Positions 25,401-37,400 of a DNA stretch of 64,000 nucleotides are shown piece by piece (within the stretch, counting starts at the first letter, position 1; each line of letters begins with the position of its first letter). Position numbers and translations under genes: made by a program. The notes beneath the pieces are model-generated. The model was not told where the DNA came from and did not search any database. It was given only the letters and a program-made list of their open reading frames with translations. Source of the stretch: Delphinapterus leucas (lineage: Eukaryota; Chordata; Mammalia; Artiodactyla; Monodontidae); contig NW_022097996.1 of NCBI RefSeq assembly GCF_002288925.2, positions 12,706,139 to 12,770,138 of the forward strand, written 5' to 3'.

Positions 25401-28400
25401 ACATATATACAATAGAACACTCCAGAGCAGTAAAAAAGAATGAAATAATGCCATTTGCAGCAACATGGATGGACACAGAGATTATCATACTGAGTGAAGT
25501 AAGTCAGACAAAGACAAATATCATATGATATCACCTATATGTGGGATCTAAAAAATAATACAAATAAATTTATTTATAAAACAGAAACAGACTCACAGAC
25601 ATAGAAAACAATGGTTACCAAAGGGGAAGAGAACGGAGGGATAAATTAGGAGTATGAGATTCACAGATATACACCACGGTATATAAAATAGATAAACAAC
25701 AAGGATTTACTGTATAGCACAGGGAACTATATTCGACATCTTGTAATAACTTATAATGAAAAGAATTTAATATATATATATACACACACACATATATATA
25801 TATTTGAATCACTGTGCTGTACACCAGAAACTAACACAGTATTGTAAATCAAATCTACTTCAATAAAAATAAAATAAATAGCTAGCTTGTCTTTGGCAAA
25901 CCAACATTTGAAAATACAAATGTACATAAAAGTTAAAATAAAGGGATTTCCCTTTACTTTCTATAAGTCATTCTAAAATTAACAAGTTTTCCACGAACTA
26001 ACTAGGATTAATTTTCTTTTATCTCCCACCATGGCCAGTTCTATGTTGCCCCAGAACATCCTCACCGACAGCATTAAGAGTTACTCAAGGGGGCTTCCCT
26101 GGTGGCGCAGTGGTTGAGAGTCCGCCTGCCGATGCAGGGGACATGGGTTCGTGCCCCGGTCCGGGAAGATCCCACATGCCGCGGAGCGGCTGGGCCCGTG
26201 AGCCATGGCCGCTGAGCCTGCGCATCCGGAAGCCTGTGCTCCGCAATGCGACAGGCCCCAACAGTGAGAGGCCCACATACGGGAAAAAAAAAAAAAAAAA
26301 GTTACTCAAGCTGACCTTGATCTTGACAGCTTCCTCCAGAGGCCTGTCCATCAGCATATTGAAAGCGAGAAATAACTGGCGGATTGAATTACTAAATTCA
26401 TCTCCATCTTCACTTTGGCCATAAAATCTTCAGAGAAAAAAGAGAAGGTGGGAAAAGAAAAAAAAAAGAGAGAGAGAAGGAGGTCAGATTCTCCATCGTT
26501 AAAAGAAGTTTTCCAACACATCTGTTGCCTACACAATGCTGGAAGCCCATGCCTCACTGGTCACCTCTTTACACTGTGCACAGAGGAGTCACACGTGCTC
26601 TTAGCTGGTTCAGGAAGGGGCCCAGTAGCTGGGAAGTTATCCCCACCTGGACAAAAAGAAGGTAGTGATTTGTACGTAAAGTCCTACAACAGAGCTCTCC
26701 CACTGTCCCCCTGAAGCTGTCTGAAGGCCAGTCTTGGTGATGTCCTCCAGCCTAGTGGCGTGCGGGCATTTCCGGCACAGAGCGGGGAATGGCTGGAAGC
26801 AGCTTTGCCTCAAGTAGCAGATAAGCCCTGCATTCAAACCTACCATCCTCAGCTCATTAGCACAATGTTCAGCAAGCAGGGGACTCCCCGCCCAGCTACC
26901 TTCCCTGACAGCCCAGTCTTGCCACCTCCACGCCTCCCCTCCTGCCTCTCTCTCCTCTTCTGATCTTTGTGTCTAATCACTCTGCCATTTGAATCATTCT
27001 GTCTCACCGCAACAAGCCCTGATCATTTGCGTTCAAGTTCCAGACAAGGGGTAGAGAAGCTGCTCAACCTAGAAACGTTCTGAGCCCAACCCAGTCTGCA
27101 AGTCCAGTTAGCATCCTTCTATCCACTGAACTGGCCACGCTGGTGCCGACCTGCCTCTAGGACAGCGTCCTCCCAGGACACGGGCTACCTTGGTCTTTGC
27201 TTATTCGTGCTTGTTTGATTAAAGTATGCTATCAACTGAAAAGTTGGTTCTTTCTCATAAGTAGAAATCAGAAGGTCTTTGGCCCATTTCTCAGAAACAC
27301 AGAAGTCCCCAAATTGTAGTCCAAGTGCATTTACACTGGGTGGCAATCTTACCACCAACTGTCAAGAGTAGGGATGGTTTGAACTTAGAATTTTATACAC
27401 ACACTCAAATACACACGTACACGCATATACATATTTACATTAGTCTCCTCTGTTCACCTATATCTTACATGGTACTCATGGAATATGAACTTCTCAGAAA
27501 ATTATTCAATCAGAGGGTTTCTGCTAATCCTCAATTCACCCATTTTGCAGAATTTTAGAAAAGAACTTTATTTGCAATTGAGTCCACAAAGTATATCAAA
27601 ATTAACATACCCAGAACAGAACTCACTTGATTTTCCTGTTCACCTTTAAATAGCCCACGTCTTGGCAAACAGCACCCCAAACCTAGAAGTTATTTATAGT
27701 TCTTCCCCTTCTCCCATCCTCCCACCAAATCTAACAGCAAGTCCTATTCTCTCTTCCCGCTAAATCAGTCCACTCTCTGCATCTCCTCAGAGACAGAGCC
27801 ACCGCATCTCACATTTGAACTATGACCGCCTATTAAGTGGTCACCCAGGTTTCACTCTTAACCCTTGATAATCCACTTTCCACCCAAGAGATGAGATGAT
27901 TATGTAAAATGTAAGCCAGATTCCACTACTTCTCTAACTGAAACCCTTCAGTGGCTTCCCGAGACCCCTGGAATGAAATCCGAACTCCTTGCTGTGACCT
28001 AGAAGGCCCCTATCACGCACCCGCCTGCCAGACTCCATCCTCCCATTCCCAGGCTCCACGGTCCAGCAACACTGGCTTCTCTTGATTCCTTAGCTGTTCA
28101 TGCTCACTGAACTTCTCTCCCCCGAGATATTCAGAAGCTACTTCCCCATCTTTCAGTTTCAACTCAAACCCCAGCTCCTGGAGAGGCCTCTCCCACCAGC
28201 TCAGCTCGGGGAGCCTTCCCTGGTCACTGTCACATCAACATCTTCCTTCCTAGCTCTTATCCGTCTGAGATGATCTTGTGGGTTTCTTTCTTTATTATAT
28301 GGCTCCCTGGCCTCGATGTAACCCACAAGCACCATCAGAGCAGGAACCTTGTCTCATCTGCTGCTAGATCCCAAGATCTAGTAGCAGATCCCCAGATCTA

Positions 28401-31400
28401 GGGCTAGGAGCGAAGGCGTTGATATGACAGTGACCAGGGAAGGCTGTTTGAGCTGAGCTGGTGGGAGAGGCCTCTTGGGAACTGGCATCTGGGCAGGAAC
28501 AGCTAAAGAATCAAGAGAAGCCAATGTTGCTGGAGGGCCTAGAGCAACACCTGGCACCCTATCGCTGTGACTTTAAAAAAGGGACTAATACGACTGAGCT
28601 TCTCAATGTCCTATTGTGTCTATCAAATCCAAGCAATCAGAGAATGCAGACTACCAGACTCTCTATCCCAGATCAAGCTCTTCTTTAGAATGAGAAAACA
28701 TCAGGGGCAAAAATAACCGTAAACAGGCCATCAGGGACTAAGTTCAACACAGCCACTCTCTTAGTTCATCTCATGGGTTAATTAACTTGGCTTTTCCGTC
28801 GTTATCATGCAATCTGACGGTGAAAATGATGGCCCAGATGCAACGCAACATTATGAAGGGTAAAAGAGCTAGTGGATCATAAGTGGAAAGTATTTTTAAA
28901 ATTTCCTCAATTAAGGTTTTTTTCTTTTTATGTTTTTTTGTTTGTTTGTTTTGGCCGTGCCCCGTGGCATGCGGGATCTTAGTTCCCCAACCAGGGATCG
29001 AACCCATGCCCCCTGCAGTGGAAGTGCAGAGTCTTAACCACTGGACTGCCAGGGAAGTCTCTCTTTTTATGTTTTTATGAGGATCTTTATTGCTGGACAT
29101 CAGGGTTTGCTCTACAAACTTTTAGGTAAGGGAATGTTCCCTCAGTAGGACACCCTATCTGAATATGTGGAAATTCAACATAATTACAAAACACAAAGAT
29201 CCAACTATAAAAGACCACCTGGAGAAAAGCGGGAACTACAGAGGTTGTGCATATGCTCTGAGTTGGGCGAACACTGCCTGCTTCTACTAGGGAAGGAGGA
29301 GCTGTCATTCGTCCAACTCAACTTTTAAGTCATTGAACGTGTTTAAAAACCATAAAAATGTACAAATTCATTGTAGAAACTTTAAAAATGCAGAAAGGAT
29401 AAAAACTAAACCTACTTAAAGCCCTCTTATCTACAGTTTACTCATATCTAACCAGTGTCCAATCCTGAAATATTTTTGAAATGAGATCATATTACACTTA
29501 TGTCTTCTACCTTAGTTTTATTATTTAAGAACCTATCAGGGTTATCCTACCTCATTAACATACCCTACATTTGAAAGGGCTGAATGTACATACTTTAACA
29601 TTCCTTTTTGTTTATACCTGATGGATTTTTTTTCCATTAGATAGATTTTTAGATGGGGTATTACTGGACAAATGTGATATCTTCCTTTGCTCTGTGTGTG
29701 TTTGATTTTTATTCACAGTACCAAATTTCTGTCCTTAAGAATTTATCTTCCTATCAGCAATAAACCACAGGGCCAATTTTTGTCCAATCTCACTAAAAGA
29801 TAAAGATTTTTCATCATTATCAAATGTGCAGGTAAAGATGGTGTGTGTGTATCGCATTTTAATAGTATAAATTTCTTTTTAAATTTAACTGACCATTTGA
29901 AGTTTTCTTTTGTAAATTATGTTTTTATTTTGCAGTAAGGATATTTACCATTCTTTAGTTGATTTTTAAGAGCCTTTAATTAATGAATCTACTGACCTTT
30001 GAACTGTACTATAAGTTACAAGTCTTTTTTCCATGTTAATTGTTTGCCTTTAATTTTATGATTTTTTTAAAAACGCAAAGTTAAAAAAATACACATGCTC
30101 AAATCACAGGCTTGAAATCCTCTTACCTACAGCTTTACTCGTATTAACATATTAGCACGTTATCTATCGAGTTTCCAAACCTGCCTTAGAAAAATATTTT
30201 AACAGTTTGGAAATCCAGCTATTATTGAAGGGTAGAGATGGCACTGGAGTTGTGGGCATTCCCAGAAGAGTTATTTCCTCATTCTTGACTTCTATTGTTT
30301 TTGATGGAACGATTATTCTAGAAATCCAAACTGGTCATTATCGTATCTCTGGGGCTTAGTTTTCCCAGGTACCTAAAGCCTGGTGTCAGCAAAGAAACAC
30401 ACACCTCAGGAAACAACTCCTCCAATCAATTGTCACTACTGTCCATCTACTCCCAACAACAGCTCATGATCCTAGATTTATACACCCAACATCATCATGA
30501 AGCCCGTTGCTGTATTAAATACAATCTCATCACAGGAACCTGACTTCCTACTTATTGTCACCAACAAAGACTTTCAGTAAGTTGCACATTGTAGCCACCT
30601 GCATCCCTAAATCCTGCTGTCACTACTGCCCTAGAAATTCTGCTGATCCAAAAGGACGTCACATGAAACTTCTTTAACGGTTGTGTAGTGAACCCTCATC
30701 TTCACCCTGAAGTTCTGAAATTTGTTAGTTCCATGACCCAGCTGCTCACAGAACTGAACATGAGCATAAGGACTAAGGAAAAATATGGGAAGAGAGGATG
30801 GAGAGCGTCAACACTGTATTACAGTCACCATTACCTCAAGTAGAGCACTCTAGATTGGATGATGAACCTAAACAAGTACTTTAAGGCTTTCAAAGCAGCG
30901 AAACGCAATTCCGTCTTGCTGGAGTCATCTGCATTCGCCACGTAAAAGTTCAGTACCTTGGAGAGTTTTCTGAAAAGGAGAAAAATGTCAATGGGGCACA
31001 GTGGTACTCTAGGGTTTGGGGTATGCTATACAGAAGGGAACTTGGCCTCCTGGGGAAGTAGAAATCACAACTATAGTAATTATTTCTTCTAGAATATGCC
31101 CTGAACTGGGAAGTTAAGTCCTTCGTAGTTTAGTTTTCTCATTGCGGTCTAGGCTTGCAGCTTCCCTTCTGCCTAGAAATAAGGGATGATTTCTTTCCCT
31201 TTGCAGGATTTTAAAAAATGATCAAGAAATCAAAGACTTGAAGGGACTCGAATCATGAGTATATGTTAATCTCTGGCATGCTATACAGACATGTTCAGGT
31301 GTTTCTGTAAGGGAGGGACTGTCTGCCAAAGGTAGTCAGTCACCTTAAAAGCAGTCTAATTCCCTCCAGTCTGCCCCAGCTGTTTGGGATCCATAAACTG

Positions 31401-34400
31401 AAGCCAGATGTTAACTCTACCGAGTGTGGAAAGAAGAGCAACCCATGGTTCTGAGCATCTGATCACATGAAACTGCTCTGGGATTTTTACGTTGTTCTTT
31501 GTGTCGTTCCAGAGTCTTTGGACTAGGCGTTGTCGTAATCTTGGGCTATCTCACATTTTTGAAGGCACTGATATTTTGAACTTTCCTTCTGGGAATCTCT
31601 GAGTTTTCCTAATATTAAGAAAAATTCACAGGAATCGTGTGGAATTGATCCATTCTTGCAAATAAACCCAGATTACCAGAAACACACCACCTGGAGAGTT
31701 GCATTTGGCTCTGTGTAATAAAGACCCAATGATAGGATTTCATCTCTTGTAGCTGCTGCCTACTTAGAAAGTGAGGCTATAGGGTGGAAAGAGCCCTATC
31801 ACTGGTGTATCTGCTGCTTCCCCCAATCCAGCGGGCATTACATCCACTGTGTTACTTGGGGATTATGCTACATGACACCTCTTCTAGGTCACTTATGTTT
31901 TATTACATTTCTGGACCTTTATGCAAATAAAACTGAGAACTTTCTTGTTTAGTTCAGAAAAAGCCATGAGGGATCAATGATCTGAATGACAGAGCAGGTC
32001 AGCAGCACTTGGCACGATCTGGCATAAGCCACCGTCAGAAAGATCTTTGCCATCTCAACTCTGTTCCAGTCACTGTCACGCTGCTCTGCACAATAACCAG
32101 GATGCAAGGCGCGGGGTGACAGGCCACATCCGACGGCGTGATGAGCTGAGCACTGCAGGGCAAAGCTCAGACTGAACATTAGTCAGGGGCTCATAAACCA
32201 AAGACAGAAAGAAGGCTGCACTTTGGGAAAGGTGGAGACCACTCCCTCTTATGTAAAAGAAAAAAAATTAAATCTTCTCATAACCTCTAAGTAATAAATT
32301 CTACAAAGCACTTGCGGTGTACAGCTGAGGGAACGACCCTCAGTTCTATCACATGTCGTCCTGCTTCATCCTCTGTTTGATCCCAGCGGGGCTCATGCCG
32401 ATCCCACTGACACCCGCCTCCGAAGATCCTGGATGGGGTCCTCTGTCCTGGACTGTGCTCCTAACAGCTTCAACGCCTCACCTATACATGCTCTGGTTTC
32501 TTAAAGAAGTACAGCCTTATCTCTTCCCTAACTTCCCAGAAAGCAGGGCCTTGAATGTAATCCTTTGCCATGGTTAGAATAGTTAGATGGTTCCCACTTT
32601 CCCCAGGGAAGCTCAGAACAAGGTTCTGAGCTTCGAGACAGGGGTACTCAGCTCACGTCCCTCTGGTTTCTCAACAACCCGGTCCCAAGAGCACAAACCC
32701 GACAATCCAGCCACAAGCCCTGCCCGGGCCTGGTACTTACACATAGGCCAGAGTGGCACTGAAGTGCTTGTAAATGTAGGTCTCCAGGACGGGATTGAAA
32801 TGCTGGAACTTGATGTCGCCTATCAGTGAAATAATAAACACCTGCCAAAGGTGGAAAACATAAATGGTAGCATAGCACAAGCCCCGGCATTCCATCAACA
32901 AGCTGGAGCTGAACGTCTGGGACTTGCTTTTCCTTCTTGATCATTACGGTAGCATTCCCATGTGACTATTCCAGAGCTGAGGTCAAGTCTTGGGGTTTCT
33001 TTTTATTTAGCACAAACAGAGAGAGACCATTAAGTGTCAGGCACTGTGCTAAATGCTGTGAGGGAACCAGTGTAAGCCAGCACCCCTAGCCTCGGAGAGC
33101 TGACTGCCTCAGAGAGAGGGCAGCGCCCAGGTAACCAAGTCGGGGAAGAAAATGGGATGAGAGGGGGAAGGGTGTGGGGGAGGGTTTCCCATGGGAATAG
33201 TAAACACTAAGCCAAGGGTGCAGCTAATGAAATACTGCAGGACATCTGTCTCCTCAGCGCAGTGTGGGTGCCCCTAATAACTGAAGTCACCAGACCTTCG
33301 AGTCTCAATTTTCTGCTCATGTTAACTCTTATCACTACCGGACACAGAATCTACTGATACAAATAACCGCTTTGCACCTACTTGTGATAGAGCAAAAGAA
33401 GGGGCACCTTCCACACATGCCCGTTGCCAGCTGCTGTGTCCACAGGAATCTATCTCCAGACCTTCTCCCATGGGGTCATTACCATAGACTCTCTTGCCCA
33501 TAAACCTGGCCAGGTGTGATGGCAGCTGGGGGCATTTTTCTCTTTGTCTTACATCCTAAACTCTTCTTGAATCTACCAGTCTCTCCAAGCTGATGAATGA
33601 GCTGAAGATGCAATTTACCTTCCTCCTTCTTTGCTGCAACATTCAGGGAAAACTCTGCCCTGAACTTGAACCCCAACAATCAGAAAACGATGCTCAGTTT
33701 GGATGTGTCAGCTTCCGCCACTCCACTGCCATCTCTGACCTTCCCAAAATCCGGTATCCCTTCTCCTTCTTTGGATTTCCGGTCTGGGCATGGGTTGCAA
33801 GTTTTAGTACTTTGTGTGACAATTTGAATTGTATGCTGGGTTGCGTATTGTACATAATGAGACCAAGACTCATCGCTGACTTGCAAATTCAGTCTCCCTT
33901 GCAAGAACGCACAAGGACGCGCATACACAACAAACCACAGTCGTCTTTGTTAACGGTATCTCCTGGTTTAGGACCAGACAATTTTAAAGCGAGTTAAAGG
34001 GATTCCTGATTTCAAATGTAATAAAACAGCTTGTTTTCCCTAATGAGAAAGAGAAAACTTATCAAAAGGGAAGATCTAACAGGAAACAAAGCCATAAACG
34101 ACTTGACTATAAGTCAATTGTATCTAATGTTACTTGTGGGAATGTAGCCTCGAGAAATCATCAGAGAAATGTACACAAATACATATGCAGGAGCCTATGC
34201 ATCACAATTACTTATAATACTGAACTATCAAAAACCACACAGTTGTAAGAACAAACACTAGATAATATGTGTAACTGCTTACCAGTGCATCAAACACAAG
34301 GAAGTCATATGTTTCATCGTCTGACATTTCCATCATTATGTTAAAAAGTGCGTCTAGCGTATCTTGCAAAAACTGAAGATGAGAAAAAGAGAGCGGTTAT

Positions 34401-37400
34401 TTGGCTCCAGACTGAAGAAATTCGGGGCTAATTAGGTTTCAACAGAATAGGTTTAAAAATAGCATTTTCCTAAAAATTGGCACACTTGCTTCCCAATTTA
34501 GACAAGTTTTATGATTACACTCATCGGTTTAATTTAAAATATTGAACTAAGGATGCAGTGGCTGTAGTCCTAACTGTGAATATATAAACATACCTTAACA
34601 ATTTCTCCTCCATCCACCTCCATTAACTTCTTTAAGTTGTGTTTAATGTTCTGAGGGTTCGAACGCCAATTTAACAAGCCTAACAGGTCAACTAGGAAGA
34701 ATAACCACAAACCATAAACGTTAGACACGGATTAGCAGAGCAACGCACACCATTTCAGGACACAGTGACAGAGCTCTCTAGAAAAGATCATTGCTCCTAA
34801 CGGTGGCTAATACCTTATGCAGTCTTTTAATTTACTGCCTCCTACCTAAATCAGAGAAAACCTTGGGGTCTTCTTTCCTTCTTCAGAGGAAAAAAACCAA
34901 CCACAAGGGCTTCCCTGGTGGCGCAGTGGTTGAGAGTCCGCCTGCCAATGCAGGGGACACGGGTTCGTGTCCCAGTCCAGGAAGATCCCACATGCCGTGG
35001 AGCGGCTGGGCTTGTGAGCCATAGCTGCTGAGCCTGCACGTCCGGAGCCTGTGCTCCGCAACGGGAGAGGCCACAACAGTGAGAAGCCCGCGTACCGCAA
35101 AAAAAAACACCAACCACAAATGTACAAGAACATAAAATGATGCCCAAATAGAACTCACGTCTCTCATATAAGACATCACAGCCTTACTGATGAAACATTT
35201 AAATAACCTTCCTACCTTTAATTTGCTGCATTGCTTAATTTGTCCCTTGTCACTATGGGTGTCTCAGTGGATGCAGAGGGGAAAATAAAAACTTATATAT
35301 GTGCATTGATTCATTTAAATATCATATCCACGCTGTAGAGCAGATTTTATTTTTTACCTTAAAAGTTTTTTTTTATATTGGAGTATAGTTGATCTACAAT
35401 GTTGTATTAGTTTCAGGTGTACAGCCAAGTGACTTAGTTATACATATATAAATATGTATTCTTTTTCAGACTCTATTTCCCATATAGATTATTACAGAGT
35501 ATTGAGTAGAGTTCCCTGTGCTATACAGTAGGTCTTTGTTGGTTATCTGTTTTATATATAGTAGTGTGTATATGTTAATCCCAACCTCCTAATTTATCTC
35601 TCCCCCTGACCATCCCCCTTTGGTAACCATAGAGAAGATTTTATTTGTTCCATTTTTGAGATGAGGAAACTGAGGTTTTGTGAAATTAAATTATTTGTCT
35701 TAGGTCACACAACTGCCAGGGAGTGGTATGAATGGAATTTAATGAGATTTATCTGATTCCCAAAAACCATGTCCTTGCTACTCTGTCATACTGCCTCCCC
35801 AGAGTTCTTCAAAGAAATAAACAGACGAGCAGATCAGATGGTTTCCCATCTTGAAAAGAAGGCAGAACAGATGAATGGTCCTTAGGGTAAGTCTGGGACA
35901 AAAGTCTTGAGGTGTTTTTGGATCTAAAAATGCAGAATTTGGGATCCTTAAGTCCCTTTCAGCTTTAATGAATGTCTAGATACTAAAAGTGAAATAACAG
36001 GGAAACAAAGCAGGCAGCTGGACTGTTGCTACTTTATCATTTTGTTTAGTGCATCATTTTACTATTTACAGAGCATTATCTAGTCAAAGTAGCAATATGT
36101 ACTTTTTAATGAATGGATTTGTAGAAATATATATATTTACAAGCAGCTGAAAATGTATTCTGTTCATTAGAACAGTCAATTTGCTTCACTGTGTTTGTTT
36201 TACTGGCTTGCAAACTGTTTAGTCCCTGGGAAGCCTCCAAAGCCTAGAGAGTTCCCACTGTCAACTGAATACAGTCCCAGTACCAGTCACAGAAGGCAGT
36301 AAGGCCCCTCCTATGACCCTCCTGCCAGCCCATCGCAGTCAGACAGATCAACTCAATACTCCCCAAGCTATGGCATGCTCTGAAAGCGCTCCCTGTCTTT
36401 GCATATGTCTTCCCTTTGTCGGAAATGCCCAGAAATACTTCCAATACTATGTATTCAGTCAGCTGCTACTTCTACTTCAAGAGCCGTCTCAAACATTATT
36501 CCCTCTGGGAAGACACACCCAATCGTTCCCTGCTATCTGCACTCCTTGTCCGCATACATATACATTAGGGCAAACAATTAACAACACACTTGGTATCTCT
36601 TTGGCTCTGCCCATACATTGAGACAGTTCAGGGAAGGAACCTTATTGCATTCCTTCTTATACCGCATCATAGCACTAGCCACCTAGGAGGTATTCAATAC
36701 GTGCTGGATCAAAGATTGAATAGATGGATGGAAACAGAACCAGGAGTCCCAAGGAAGCTGGTGGTGTACTCAAGACAATTCTTCACTTTCTTCATTCCTT
36801 AAGTAAGTACTTCATAATAGGCACTGTGCTAGGCCTATCCACTAGGCACTGTCCACTGCCATCTTCCCATCTCCTATTTTTGCCACGTGCTAGTCAACCG
36901 GACCGTTCCATCTGTTACCTCACTTCATGCGTGGCTGCCTAAGGAAAAGGATTTGGATACTTCATCATGCTGAAGGGTCACGCAGCAGCTTTAAGAACCT
37001 GCAAGGAACCCACTAATCAGTCTAGAGGTTTACTCCCTAGAGATATTTGCATGCCCCATCACTGCTAATATTAGGAATAGATTTGGCATCTGGTGAATCT
37101 TAGGGCAAGAAAAGTGGTGACACGGTGTTACAGAAACAGCCCTAGACTCACCGTGTTCCTGGGATTCATACAGGTTGATGAATAGCTTTGGTTAATTTCA
37201 TTTGATTGCTGTAGAGTATCTATCCCATCTTATGGATGTACCAGAATTTATCCATTCTACTGTCACTAAACAACCAGTTGGGTTGTGGTTTTGAGCCGTC
37301 ACAAACAATTCTGCTGCAAACATTCTCATATGCCTATCTGGTATCAGCAGCATTTTCTGAGGTATAAAACTAGACTACAGGGCTTCCCTGGTGGCACAGT

